This document shows positions 1 through 10,290 of a DNA stretch of 64,000 nucleotides, one piece after another (the first letter of the stretch is position 1; each line of letters starts with the position of its first letter). Under the pieces are notes generated by a model that did no database searches, was not told where the DNA came from, and saw only the letters and a program-made list of their open reading frames with translations. Made by a program: the position numbers and the translations under genes. Location of the stretch: assembly GCA_016794425.1 (NCBI GenBank), contig JAEUHR010000010.1:1-64000 (forward strand), in the 5' to 3' direction. This DNA comes from Planctomycetota bacterium. GTDB taxonomy: Bacteria; Planctomycetota; UBA1135; UBA2386.

Positions 1-1623
<1,623 letters not shown>

Positions 1624-1646
1624 CATCGAAGATGTTCTAGCAGAAC

Positions 1647-1663
1647 TTTAGAATAATTCTAAA
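1647..1663 (-). promoter_or_regulatory. PerR/Fur-type operator upstream of katG
   Basis: Perfect 8-1-8 palindrome TTTAGAAT-A-ATTCTAAA. Its core TTAGAATNATTCTAA has the 7-1-7 architecture of PerR/Fur-family boxes, and such boxes commonly control katG. It sits in a strikingly AT-rich island between katG and the methionine riboswitch. That a peroxide- or iron-sensing repressor binds here is inference; no fur/perR gene is in the window. Confidence 0.6.
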
Positions 1664-1748
1664 CTCGGCGCGAGTCCCAAGGAGCTTGCCAGTGGTGGCG
1701 CACGGCCACTTGACGTCGGTCGGCCGGTTGGGTTCGATCGGGGCGACA

Positions 1749-1878
1749 ACTCATCCAGACCAGCCGAGGGACGGGCCCGACGACGCTGGGGCAACCACGC
1801 CAAGAGCGCAGGTGCCAACTCCCGCGGCCAGTCCGGTGGCCGGCGTCGTGCGACGCCGGCACGGGCCGAAAGATGAGT
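1749..1878 (+). promoter_or_regulatory. SAM-I (S-box) riboswitch aptamer
   Basis: The P1 helix strands are ACTCATC (1749-1755) and GATGAGT (1872-1878). Between them lie the class hallmarks in order: GAGGGACGGGCCC (kink-turn/P2), GGGGCAACC, GGTGCCAACTCC (P3 side) and GAAAGATGAG at the 3' end, matching the SAM-I consensus. A hypervariable P4 hairpin (GCCGGCGTCG...CGACGCCGGC) fills the rest. It precedes three methionine-synthesis genes by about 100 bases and should lower their expression when S-adenosylmethionine is plentiful. P1 and all core segments are present, so it looks functional. Confidence 0.94.
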
Positions 1879-1885
1879 CTGCCAG

Positions 1886-1934
1886 CCACCGCCGCGGCGG
1901 TGGCGCAGACCTTCGCCCGGTGCATTCTGCACCG
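1886..1934 (+). other. two hairpins between SAM riboswitch and first met gene (possible expression platform)
   Basis: An 18-base perfect palindrome CCACCGCCGCGGCGGTGG (1886-1903) is followed by CGGTGCA-TTC-TGCACCG (1918-1934). Neither has a downstream U-run, so classical intrinsic termination is not supported. The Shine-Dalgarno AGAGGA at 1965-1970 lies just before the ATG at 1976, so control may be at translation or by Rho. The switching partner helix could not be identified by eye. Confidence 0.35.
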
Positions 1935-1975
1935 AGCTGGCGGCGGCAGCCTGGGACGGGCCCGAGAGGACTCTG

Positions 1976-3118
1976 ATGGCTCGTTCCGTTCCGTCGCGTG
2001 TCGGCTCAGCCGACCCCGCAATCTCTCAGCTCCCGGTGCGACCCGCGCCTGGGGCTCCCCCTGCCGATACCACGGCTGCAAGCCCGGCCGTGGGCGACGC
2101 GTTCTGTTCTTCCGGCCAGTCGCCGGGAGGGCTGCCGACCGTGCACCTGGTCGGGCCCGGCGCCGTTGGTCGTGCCTTCCTGAACGAACTCGCAGCCCTG
2201 CCGGTGCGTCTCGTCGCGGTCACCGACCGGACTGCGACGGTGTTCGCCAAAGCTGGCCTCGACGGGGCAGCCCTGGCGGCCCACAAGGCGGCCGGCCTGC
2301 CGCTGGCCACCTGGCCCGGTGCCGAAGTGCTGCCGACGCCGTTGGCGATCGCGCTGTGCGGCGCCGACGTGGTGGTCGACGCCACGCCGAGCGACGCCGC
2401 GGACACGGCCCAGGCCGTCGAACGTGTGCGCACCGCGTTGCGCAGCGGGGCCTTCGTGGCGCTGGCCGGCAAGCATGCGCTCGCGGCGGCGGCGGCCGAA
2501 TGGCTGGTCGGGGCGCAGCGTGGCCGGGTGGGCGTGCAGGCCGCCCTTGGCGGCACCGGCCAGAGCCTGGTGGGCGAACTCGACGCGTTGCGCGCCGACT
2601 GCCACGCCGTGTGCCTGTGTGCCAATGCCACCAGCACCGTGGTGCTGCAGGTTCTCGAACGCGGTGGTTCGCTTGCCGAGGGGCTCGCGGCGGCGCGCGC
2701 GCGCGGGCTGCTCGAAGCCGATCCGAGCGCCGACCTCGACGGCAGCGATGCCGCGCAGAAGCTCGTCGCCGTGTGCGGTGCCGTGTTCGGCGCCCCCTGG
2801 TTGCGGCCGCCAGAACCTGCGGCGGTGGCGCGCGCCGACCTGCGAGCACTCGACCCCGAGCAGCTGCGGGAACGGGCGCGGCGCGGCCTGACCACGCGCC
2901 TCCTGGCGCGCGGCGACCGGCAGGGCAACCTGCGCGTGGCGTTCGAGGCGGTGTCGGTCGGCTCGCCGTTCGCCGTGCCGGGCGATCGGGTCGTCTACGG
3001 CTACGAACTGCCGTCCGGGCTGCGGGTGCACACCGGTCTCGGCCTCGGGCCGCGGCCGACGGCGCTCGGGTTGCTGGCCGACGTGGCGGCCGCGGTCGGT
3101 GCGGAGGTGCGGCGATGA
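1976..3118 (+). CDS. hom: homoserine dehydrogenase (short, no ACT domain)
   Basis: Reduces aspartate semialdehyde to homoserine, the branch point to methionine and threonine. The protein has 380 residues. A 45-residue Pro/Ala-rich leader precedes the Rossmann motif VGPGAVGRAF, then the family signature DPSADLDGSDAAQKL, which contains the conserved Asp and Lys of the active site. The usual C-terminal ACT regulatory domain is absent, so allosteric threonine feedback is unlikely; the riboswitch upstream is the visible control. The start ATG has a good Shine-Dalgarno (AGAGGA, 5 bases away), but a later start inside the leader is possible. The stop overlaps the next start (ATGA), the first of three coupled genes. 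Confidence 0.88.
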   Translation: MARSVPSRVGSADPAISQLPVRPAPGAPPADTTAASPAVGDAFCSSGQSPGGLPTVHLVGPGAVGRAFLNELAALPVRLVAVTDRTATVFAKAGLDGAALAAHKAAGLPLATWPGAEVLPTPLAIALCGADVVVDATPSDAADTAQAVERVRTALRSGAFVALAGKHALAAAAAEWLVGAQRGRVGVQAALGGTGQSLVGELDALRADCHAVCLCANATSTVVLQVLERGGSLAEGLAAARARGLLEADPSADLDGSDAAQKLVAVCGAVFGAPWLRPPEPAAVARADLRALDPEQLRERARRGLTTRLLARGDRQGNLRVAFEAVSVGSPFAVPGDRVVYGYELPSGLRVHTGLGLGPRPTALGLLADVAAAVGAEVRR

Positions 3119-4107
3119 GCGCTGCCTTGACGTTGCCCAGGGCTGCGACCCTGTGCCCCCTGCCGGCGGAATGGCCACTGTGCCGTGGGGGCGTGCTGCG
3201 CGGTGGCTGGCTCGCCTACACCATGGCCGGCCCGGCCGCCGCACCAGCACTCGCCGTGCTCGGCGGCATCTCCGCAGGCCGGTTGGTTGCGGCAGATCCC
3301 GCAACCGGCGCCAAGGGCTGGTGGGCGGAGCAGGTCGGGCCCGGCCGGCCACTCGACACGACGCACTGGCGCGTGGTCGGCATCGATTGGCTCGGCGGTG
3401 CCGGCCTGTCGTCGGCACCTCGGGCCGGTGCTGCGTTCCCGACCGTCGACACCCGCGACCAAGCCGCGGCGCTCGCGTGCCTGCTCGACGCCCTGGCCAT
3501 CGACCGGCTCGCGGCGCTGGTCGGCTGCAGCTACGGCGGCATGGTCGGTTTGCAGTTCGCGGCCATGCACCCCGACCGGCTGGCGCGCCTGCTGGTGCTG
3601 GGTGCCGCACACCGCAGCACGGTTGCGGCCGCGGCCGGTCGCACCGTGCAGCGCGGCATCGTCGAGCTCGGGGTTCGGGCCGGCGATCCCGCCGCAGGCG
3701 TGGCCCTGGCCCGTGGTCTGGCCCTGCTCGGCTACCGTACCCCCGAAGGGCTCGAACAGCGCTTTGGCGCGGTAGCGGCGACTGGTGCCGCGCACGAGCA
3801 TGCGCCGGTCGCGGACTGGCTCGCGGCGCGTGGCCAGAGTTTCGCCGCAGCGTGGTCGGCGGCGTCGTACCAGTGCCTGCTGGCTTCGCTCGACCTGCAC
3901 CACGTCGAGCCCGCAGCGATCCCCGTGCCCACCTGGCTCGGGTCGTTGGCCGGGGATCGCCTGGTGCCGCTCGAACTCATGGCCGAACTCGCCGCAGCAC
4001 TGCCGCAGTGCCGCGGCCACCGCGAACTTGCCACCCAGCATGGCCATGACGGGTTTCTGTGCTCGCCGGCAGCGGTTGGCGATTGGCTCACGGAGGTGCT
4101 CTCGTGA
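3115..4107 (+). CDS. metX: MetX-type homoserine O-acyltransferase (alpha/beta hydrolase fold)
   Basis: Activates homoserine by O-acylation (acetyl or succinyl) in methionine synthesis. The 330-residue protein has the nucleophile elbow GCSYGGM with Ser139, then Asp281 (AGDRLVPL) and His311 (HGHDGFL) as the rest of the triad. The MetX signature AFPTVDTRD is present. It overlaps homoserine dehydrogenase (ATGA) and the next gene (GTGA), so all three are translationally coupled behind the SAM riboswitch. Whether acetyl-CoA or succinyl-CoA is used cannot be read here, since MetX-fold succinyltransferases also exist. Confidence 0.85.
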   Translation: MSAALTLPRAATLCPLPAEWPLCRGGVLRGGWLAYTMAGPAAAPALAVLGGISAGRLVAADPATGAKGWWAEQVGPGRPLDTTHWRVVGIDWLGGAGLSSAPRAGAAFPTVDTRDQAAALACLLDALAIDRLAALVGCSYGGMVGLQFAAMHPDRLARLLVLGAAHRSTVAAAAGRTVQRGIVELGVRAGDPAAGVALARGLALLGYRTPEGLEQRFGAVAATGAAHEHAPVADWLAARGQSFAAAWSAASYQCLLASLDLHHVEPAAIPVPTWLGSLAGDRLVPLELMAELAAALPQCRGHRELATQHGHDGFLCSPAAVGDWLTEVLS

Positions 4108-5297
4108 CCATCGATCCTGCGTTGGGGACATCCCTGCCCAGCTCGGCGCCGCGGGCCACGACCCTGGCGGTGCGTGCCGGCATCGCCACCGACACGCAGC
4201 ACGGTGCCGTGAGCCCGCCGCTCTACTTGAGCGCAAACTTCTCGTTCGCAGGTTTTGGGCAGAAGCGTCCGTACGACTACACGCGCAGCGGCAATCCGAC
4301 CCGCGACGAACTGGCGCAGGCGCTGGCCCAGCTCGAAGGCGGCGCTGCGGGCGTGGTCACGGCCACCGGCATGGCGGCGATCGCGCTGGTGTTGCAGTTG
4401 CTGCGGCCCGGGGATCGTCTGGTGCTGCCGCACGACGGCTACGGCGGCACCTTCCGCCTGGTCGCCGCGCTGGCGCAGAAGGGCCACTTCGAGCTGCTGG
4501 TGGTCGATCTGCGCGATCCGGTGGCGGTGGCCGCGGCACTGCAGCGGCGACCCAGGCTGGTGTGGGCCGAATCGCCGAGCAACCCGCTGCTGCGGCTGGT
4601 CGATCTCGCGGCCCTGGCGGCGCAATGCCGCGCCGCCGGGGCGTTGCTCGCGGTCGACAACACGTTCTTGTCGCCGTGCCGGCAACGGCCCCTGCAACTC
4701 GGCGCCGACTTGGTGGTGCACTCGACCACGAAGTACGTGAACGGCCACAGCGACGTGGTGGGCGGTGCAGTGGTGGCGCGCGACCCAGTGCTCGGCGGTG
4801 AACTCGCGTGGTGGGCCAACGCGGTGGGGCTCTCGGGCGCGCCGTTCGACGCCTGGTTGACCTTGCGCGGCCTGCGCACCCTGCCGGCGCGGCTCCTGGT
4901 GCACGAACGCAATGCGCAGGCCCTCGCCGAGCAACTCGCGGCGGATCCGGCGGTGCGCGCGGTGCACTACCCGGGGCTGCCGGGCCACCCGGACCACGGT
5001 TTGGCGCGGCGGCAGCAGACCGGCTTCGGCGGCATGCTGAGCTTCGAATTGGCGGATCCGGCCGCGGTGCCGGCGTTCCTGGCCGGGCTGCAGCACATCA
5101 CGCTGGCCGAGTCGCTCGGTGGGGTCGAGAGCCTGATCGCGCATCCTGCGACCATGACCCATGCGTCGATGCCCGAACCGGTGCGCCGCCGCGCGGGCAT
5201 CGGCGACGGTCTGTTGCGGCTGTCGGTCGGCATCGAAGCGCTGGAGGACTTGGCGTGGGACCTGCAGGCCGCCTGCACCCGGGCGCAGTCTGGCTGA
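4104..5297 (+). CDS. metB: cystathionine gamma-synthase / Cys-Met metabolism PLP enzyme
   Basis: PLP enzyme joining activated homoserine to cysteine (or sulfide), third step of this operon. The 397-residue protein has the PLP lysine Lys210 in HSTTKYVNGHSDVVGG and the family's SGNPTRD and ESPSNPLL motifs. The GTG start at 4104 overlaps the metX stop. The frame stays open a further 45 bases upstream to an ATG at 4059, but the overlap, the gene length and the pattern of the operon favour the GTG. It could equally be an O-acylhomoserine sulfhydrylase; sequence alone does not separate these paralogues well. Confidence 0.87.
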   Translation: MTIDPALGTSLPSSAPRATTLAVRAGIATDTQHGAVSPPLYLSANFSFAGFGQKRPYDYTRSGNPTRDELAQALAQLEGGAAGVVTATGMAAIALVLQLLRPGDRLVLPHDGYGGTFRLVAALAQKGHFELLVVDLRDPVAVAAALQRRPRLVWAESPSNPLLRLVDLAALAAQCRAAGALLAVDNTFLSPCRQRPLQLGADLVVHSTTKYVNGHSDVVGGAVVARDPVLGGELAWWANAVGLSGAPFDAWLTLRGLRTLPARLLVHERNAQALAEQLAADPAVRAVHYPGLPGHPDHGLARRQQTGFGGMLSFELADPAAVPAFLAGLQHITLAESLGGVESLIAHPATMTHASMPEPVRRRAGIGDGLLRLSVGIEALEDLAWDLQAACTRAQSG

Positions 5298-5326
5298 GTG
5301 GAGTTGCGGTGGTGGCGGCGGTCGGC

Positions 5327-5332
5327 TCTAGT
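5327..5332 (+). promoter_or_regulatory. possible -10 element for the TerC-family gene
   Basis: TCTAGT ends 10 bases before the ATG at 5343. If used, the mRNA would begin close to the start codon, as suspected for other genes here. No clear -35 was seen, so support is weak. Confidence 0.25.
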
Positions 5333-5342
5333 CCTGCCGCCG

Positions 5343-6065
5343 ATGCCGTCCGCCGCCGAGCCGTCGTTCGTTTGGACCCAGGTCCTGCAGATCGTGCTGC
5401 TCGACGTGTTGCTCGCCGGGGACAACGCGGTGGTGATCGCCATGGCGGTGCGGCTCTTGCCGCCTCGCGAGCAGCGGCTCGGTCGGCTGTGGGGCACGCT
5501 GGGGGCGGTGCTGTTGCGGGTGCTGTTCCTGTTCGCGGCGTCCTGGCTGCTGCTGGTGCCGTGGCTGCAGTTCGTGGGCGGCCTGTTGCTGCTGTGGATC
5601 GCGTTCCGGCTGCTGGCGCCTGGGGAACACGGCGTGGTGCCGGAGCCCACCGGCACTCCCGCGGTGCGGGCGCGCGCCACGTTGCGTGCGGCGATCGTCA
5701 CCATCGTGGTCGCCGACGCGTCGATGAGCCTGGACAACGTGATCGCGGTGACCGGTGCCGCGCAGGGGCATTTCGGCTTGGCGGCGGCCGGCATCGCGCT
5801 GGCGGTGCCGCTGGTGGTGTGGGGCAGTGCGGTGCTCGGGAGGATCATGGAGCAGCACCGTTGGATCGTCTGGCTCGGCGGCGCGGTGCTCGGCCATGTG
5901 GCGGGGGTGTTGCTGGTCGCCGAGCCGGCGCTGCGGACCTGGTGGCCGGCGGTCGAACGTCCGGGGTGGCATCCGCTGGCGGTCGGCCTCGGGGTCTTGG
6001 GCTTCGGCTACGGTGCCTGGGCCAGCCGTCATGCCCGCCGCCGGGCGGTGCCGCCGTCTCCGTAG
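5343..6065 (+). CDS. TerC/YjbE-family integral membrane protein
   Basis: Multi-pass membrane protein of 240 residues with the duplicated TerC-family signature: DVLLAGDNAVVIAMA near the N-terminus and DASMSLDNVIAV in the second half, each carrying a membrane-embedded Asp plus Asn pair thought to handle metal ions. About seven hydrophobic helices are visible. TerC relatives export manganese or have roles in metal loading and tellurite resistance; the substrate here is unknown. ATG 5343 is chosen because the open frame from the GTG at 5298, right after the metB stop, adds only a short unconserved leader. It ends 31 bases from the convergent symporter gene. Confidence 0.75.
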   Translation: MPSAAEPSFVWTQVLQIVLLDVLLAGDNAVVIAMAVRLLPPREQRLGRLWGTLGAVLLRVLFLFAASWLLLVPWLQFVGGLLLLWIAFRLLAPGEHGVVPEPTGTPAVRARATLRAAIVTIVVADASMSLDNVIAVTGAAQGHFGLAAAGIALAVPLVVWGSAVLGRIMEQHRWIVWLGGAVLGHVAGVLLVAEPALRTWWPAVERPGWHPLAVGLGVLGFGYGAWASRHARRRAVPPSP

Positions 6066-6096
6066 TGCGGTGCGAAGTGCGAGCCGTGTGCGGCCG

Positions 6097-7977
6097 TCAG
6101 GCGGAGCGGCCGTAGGCTGACAGCAACCAAAGCAGCAGCATCACCAGCACCGCCAGGACGGCGACGCGCCCGTAGGTCGGTCCCCAGCGGGTGTTCTCGC
6201 TCGGCTCGGTGTCGTGCGCGGGTGCTGGGTGCGCCAGGGTGGCTTGGCGCGGTGCCAGGACGCTGACGAACGTACCGACCGTCACACAGGCAACGCACCC
6301 AGTCAGGTTGTCCCACAGGTACGCGACCTGCAGGAACTGGTGCTGGGCGGCGACGGCCAAGAGGCCGGCGAGCAGGCCGCAGCAGGCGCCGAGGCCGTGG
6401 GCGCGGGGTACGAACAGGGCGAGGCAGAACACGCCGAGGATGCTGCCGTAGAACCACGAGCCGACTTCGTTGACGCGTTCGAGCAACGGCCCGCCGCCGA
6501 GCCACACCGCGGCGGCGGTCGCCAGCACGCCCCAGGCCGCCATGTAACCACGCGAATGCCGTAGCAGGGTGGTTTCGTCGGCATGGGGCAACAGCCAGCG
6601 CCGGTGCAGGTCGACCATGGTCGCTGCGGTGAGCGAACTCAGCGCGCCGGCGGCGCTGCTGATCGCCGCGGCGAAGATCGCGGCGAGCAAGAGGCCGAGC
6701 AGAGGCTTCGGCAGGTCGTGGAACAGGAAGTGCGGGAACACGTAGTTGGAGTCGGTCTCCGGCTTGCCGGTGGCGAGGCCGCGGGCGACTGCGTGGGCGT
6801 GGACGGCGGCGCGCGCGTCGGCGCGGGCCTTCTGGCTCGCCATCGCGGTCTCGCGCAGAATCGTGGCGTGGTCGCCCGCCATGCCCGCCGCGAGGCCTTG
6901 CAGCGCGCGGGTCCGCCGGGCTCTGGCCGCGGCGTGCTGTTCGGCGGCCGCGGCGAAGCGTTCGGCTGGCGCGCCCGTCAGCTCTTGGGCGAGCACCCGG
7001 TCGCTCGGCCGGTACAGCAACGGTTCTTCGCCGAGGCCCTGGGCCACGTAGAGCAGGCCGCCGAGCAGCAGCACCAGCAGTTGCAGCGGCACTTTGGTGA
7101 ACGCCGACAACAGCAGTGCGCGCCGCGAGTGGTCCGCCGACCGCGCGGTCAGGATGCTCTGCACCTGGGACTGGTCACAGCCGAAGTACGAGAGGAACAG
7201 GCACAGGGTGCCGAACAGCCCGGTCCACAGGTTGTACTTGTCGGTCCAGAACGAATGCGCGGCGTCGGCGCCCGCGAGCGGCACGGCGAACGTCCACGCC
7301 GGGTTCCACACTTCCACCGCCGCGAGCTTGCCACTCTGGCCCAGGGCCTGCAGCGTGCCGCCGAGTCCCAGGGCAGTGGTGTTCTGCCACAGCAGCGCCA
7401 GCGCGCAGGCGCCGATGCCGACCACGATCAGCAGCATCTGCTTCACGTCGGTCCACACCACGCCCCCGGTGCCACCGACCAGGGTGTAGCCGGTGGTGGC
7501 GAGGCCCGTGATCCAGATGGTCGGGCCGATCGGCAGGCCGGTCATCACCGAGAACACCACGGCCGGCGCGTAGAGCACCACGGCGAACGCGCAGCAGCGC
7601 GAGCCGAGGAACACCAAGCTGGTCAGCGTGCGCGTGGCCGGACCGAAGCGCCGTTCGAGGAACTCGTAGGCGGTCAGGATCGGGTGGCGGCGCAGGGCGG
7701 GCACGAACCAGTGGCAGAGCACCAGCATCGCGAACGGCAAGGCGAAGTAGAACTGCACCCATTCCGGGCCGTTCTCGTAGCCGAGGCCGACCCCGGACAG
7801 GATGGTGATCGCCGACAGCTGCGTCGCCATCACCGACAGACCGGCCGCCCACCACGGGATCGCCCGGCCGGCGGCGAAGAAGCCCTCCAGGCTCTTCGCG
7901 CCGCGGGTGCGGCGCACGCCGTCCCAAATCGTGTAGGCGGTGAGCAGCGCGAACACGAGCCAGGCGACGGGGGTCAT
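6097..7977 (-). CDS. sodium:solute symporter family (SSS) transporter
   Basis: Polytopic transporter of 626 residues, probably sodium-coupled. The N-terminus (MTPVAWLVFALLTAYTIWDG) starts the first of about 13 hydrophobic helices. The family pattern LEGFFAAGRAIPWWAAGLS with GLGYENGPEW follows, and VGGTGGVVWTDVKQ is the classic SSS core. A charged, Ala/Arg-rich stretch of about 90 residues sits between later helices and looks like an extended loop. The substrate (sugar, amino acid or other) cannot be told. The frame is open for 600 codons further upstream, but that part is antisense to pcrA, so the ATG at 7977 is taken. Confidence 0.87.
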   Translation of the reverse strand: MTPVAWLVFALLTAYTIWDGVRRTRGAKSLEGFFAAGRAIPWWAAGLSVMATQLSAITILSGVGLGYENGPEWVQFYFALPFAMLVLCHWFVPALRRHPILTAYEFLERRFGPATRTLTSLVFLGSRCCAFAVVLYAPAVVFSVMTGLPIGPTIWITGLATTGYTLVGGTGGVVWTDVKQMLLIVVGIGACALALLWQNTTALGLGGTLQALGQSGKLAAVEVWNPAWTFAVPLAGADAAHSFWTDKYNLWTGLFGTLCLFLSYFGCDQSQVQSILTARSADHSRRALLLSAFTKVPLQLLVLLLGGLLYVAQGLGEEPLLYRPSDRVLAQELTGAPAERFAAAAEQHAAARARRTRALQGLAAGMAGDHATILRETAMASQKARADARAAVHAHAVARGLATGKPETDSNYVFPHFLFHDLPKPLLGLLLAAIFAAAISSAAGALSSLTAATMVDLHRRWLLPHADETTLLRHSRGYMAAWGVLATAAAVWLGGGPLLERVNEVGSWFYGSILGVFCLALFVPRAHGLGACCGLLAGLLAVAAQHQFLQVAYLWDNLTGCVACVTVGTFVSVLAPRQATLAHPAPAHDTEPSENTRWGPTYGRVAVLAVLVMLLLWLLSAYGRSA

Positions 7978-8100
7978 GGCGCCTAGCGAACCGCGGCGAC
8001 GGCGGCAGGTCCAGGGCCGCACGGGGGAACGGCGAGCCAGGTTGTTGCCGAGTTCGGCCGCGGCGGCGTCCCGCGCGGTGGATCCGCGCCGCTTCCCACC

Positions 8101-8106
8101 TATGCT
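8101..8106 (+). promoter_or_regulatory. -10-like element just upstream of pcrA
   Basis: TATGCT ends six bases before the GTG start at 8113. A transcript starting 6-8 bases downstream would begin at or next to the start codon, suggesting a leaderless mRNA. There is no Shine-Dalgarno in this gap, in keeping with that idea. Confidence 0.4.
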
Positions 8107-8112
8107 GTCGCG

Positions 8113-10290
8113 GTGACGCACGCTGCCGATCCCGACGACCCGCTGCTCGCCGACCTCAACCGCAACCAAGCCGCCGCGGTGGCGTTCGGCGCAGGTCCGC
8201 TCATGGTGTTGGCCGGGGCCGGCTCGGGCAAAACCCGCGTGGTGACGCGCCGCATCGCCCGACTGCTGCGCGATGGCGTGCGCGGCAGCCAGATCCTGGC
8301 GATGACCTTCACCAACAAGGCCGCTGCGGAGATGGCGCACCGCGTGCAGGAACTCGGCGGCGACTTCGTGCGGGTGGCGACCTTCCACTCGGCCTGTGCC
8401 CGGTTCCTGCGCAGCGAAGGCCACTTGCTCGGCTACCCGGCGGACTACTCGATCTACGACGTGCAGGACCGCGACACGCTGCTCAAGGAACTGCTCGAGG
8501 ACGCCGGGTTCTCGAGTGCGCAGATCAAGCCCAGCCAAGTGGGGCAGATGATCAGCAGGCTGAAGAACGCCGCGCTGCGTCCGGACGAGGGACTGCTCGG
8601 CTCTGGCGACGTGCCGCGCGCGGTCACTCGGCTGTGGACGCCTTACCACGAGCGCCTGCAGAAGCAGGGAGCGATGGACTTCGACGATCTGCTGGGCAAC
8701 TTCCTGCGCATCCTGCGCGAGTTCCCCGAGGTCGCGGAGCGGTACCAGGCGCGCTTTCGCTGGGTCCTGGTCGACGAGTTCCAGGACACCAACCGGGTGC
8801 AGTACGACCTGCTGAAGCTCCTGTGTCCGGCCCCTGGCAACGTCTGTGTGGTCGGCGATCCCGACCAATCGATCTACAGCTTTCGCGGGGCCGAGATTCG
8901 CAACATCCTCGACTTCGAACGCGATTACCCGACCACCACCACGATCGCCCTCGAGCAGAACTACCGCAGCACCGCGACCATCCTGCGCGCCGCCGAGGCG
9001 GTGATCGCCAACAACCGCCAGCGCAAGGCGAAGCACCTGCGCACCGACAACCCGGCGGGCGAGCCGTTGCTGCAGTTGCGCGCGGGGGACGCTGCGGAAG
9101 AGGCGACGTCGATCGCCGACCGCATCGCGGGGCTGCGGGACGGTGGCGTGCCGCTCGACCAGGTGGCGGTGTTCTACCGGGCGCACTGGCTGTCGCGCGG
9201 CCTCGAGCAGGCACTCAAGGACGCGGGGCTGCCGTACACCATCGTCGGTGGGCTCACCTTCTTCGAACGGCGTGAGATCAAGGACCTGTTGGCGTTCCTG
9301 CGCGTGTTGGTCAATCCGCTCGACGACCTGAGCATGGGCCGCATCCTCAACGTGCCGCCGCGCGGGCTCGGCAAGGTGGCTGCCGACAAACTGCGGACGC
9401 TCGGCTTCGAGCAGGGCATGGCGCTGCGCGAAGTGGTGGCGGCGCCCGAGCTGCACGGCAGTCTCGGGCCGAAGGCCAGGAAGGGGCTGCAGCAGCTCGC
9501 CGATGTGCTGGCGCGGGCGCGCGACGCGGCCAACAGCTCGGTGCACGCTGCGTTGCGCGTGGTCATCGAAGGCACCGACTACTTGAAGCACGCCACCAGC
9601 TTCGGCGATCCCGAGGACAGCGCGCGCGCCGAGAACATCGCGGAGTTGGTCAGCGATGCGGTGCAGTACGACACGGAGCACGGCGACGGCCTGGCCGGCT
9701 ACCTGCAGCACGTGGCGCTGCTCACCTCCGCCGACAGCCAGGGTGAAGGTCCGGCGGTGCAGATGATGACGGTGCACGCCGCCAAGGGCCTCGAATTCGA
9801 CCACGTCTGCCTGGCTGGGCTCGAGGAGGGCGTGTTCCCGAGCCTGCGCACTGCCGAAGACCCGAACGGCCTCGAAGAGGAGCGCCGCCTCTGCTACGTG
9901 GCGCTGACCCGAGCTCGGCGCACCCTGATGGTCTCGTCGGCGCGCGATCGCATGGTCGCCGGTCGCTACGAGTCGATGCGGCCGTCACGGTTCCTGAAGG
10001 AGATTCCCGCGGCGTGCCTGCAGCCGTTCACACAGACCTGGCGGCGTTACCAGAGCGACCACGAGACCGAACAAGTGTCGGGCTGGAGCGTCACTCCCGA
10101 CCCGGAGGCGTTGGCGGAGCTGCGTGCCGGGGCCAAAGTGCGCCACGACCTGTACGGCGAAGGGGTGGTGCGGCGCATCGCTGGCCGCGGCATCCAGGCC
10201 CGGGCGGTGGTGCGGTTCAGCGATGGCGTGGAGCGCGAGTTCGTGCTGGAATACGCGGGCCTCAAGTTGCTCGAGGACCTGCAGTGGTGA
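8113..10290 (+). CDS. pcrA: ATP-dependent DNA helicase, UvrD/PcrA family
   Basis: Superfamily 1A 3'-5' helicase acting in nucleotide excision repair, replication restart and removal of RecA filaments. The 725-residue chain carries the Q-motif LNRNQAAAV, Walker A AGAGSGKT, motif Ia TFTNKAAAEM, Walker B/motif II VDEFQDTN, GDPDQSIYSFRGA (motif III), EQNYRS (IV), TVHAAKGLEF (V) and VALTRAR (VI). The C-terminal tail GAKVRHDLYGEGVV is the PcrA/UvrD Tudor-like domain that contacts RNA polymerase. The length is normal. Its stop overlaps the start of the sigma-54 activator gene, so the two are probably co-translated. Confidence 0.95.
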   Translation: MTHAADPDDPLLADLNRNQAAAVAFGAGPLMVLAGAGSGKTRVVTRRIARLLRDGVRGSQILAMTFTNKAAAEMAHRVQELGGDFVRVATFHSACARFLRSEGHLLGYPADYSIYDVQDRDTLLKELLEDAGFSSAQIKPSQVGQMISRLKNAALRPDEGLLGSGDVPRAVTRLWTPYHERLQKQGAMDFDDLLGNFLRILREFPEVAERYQARFRWVLVDEFQDTNRVQYDLLKLLCPAPGNVCVVGDPDQSIYSFRGAEIRNILDFERDYPTTTTIALEQNYRSTATILRAAEAVIANNRQRKAKHLRTDNPAGEPLLQLRAGDAAEEATSIADRIAGLRDGGVPLDQVAVFYRAHWLSRGLEQALKDAGLPYTIVGGLTFFERREIKDLLAFLRVLVNPLDDLSMGRILNVPPRGLGKVAADKLRTLGFEQGMALREVVAAPELHGSLGPKARKGLQQLADVLARARDAANSSVHAALRVVIEGTDYLKHATSFGDPEDSARAENIAELVSDAVQYDTEHGDGLAGYLQHVALLTSADSQGEGPAVQMMTVHAAKGLEFDHVCLAGLEEGVFPSLRTAEDPNGLEEERRLCYVALTRARRTLMVSSARDRMVAGRYESMRPSRFLKEIPAACLQPFTQTWRRYQSDHETEQVSGWSVTPDPEALAELRAGAKVRHDLYGEGVVRRIAGRGIQARAVVRFSDGVEREFVLEYAGLKLLEDLQW

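Noticed and set aside
1886..1934. Intrinsic terminator as the riboswitch expression platform
   Set aside because: The hairpins lack the following U-run needed, so they are reported only as hairpins.
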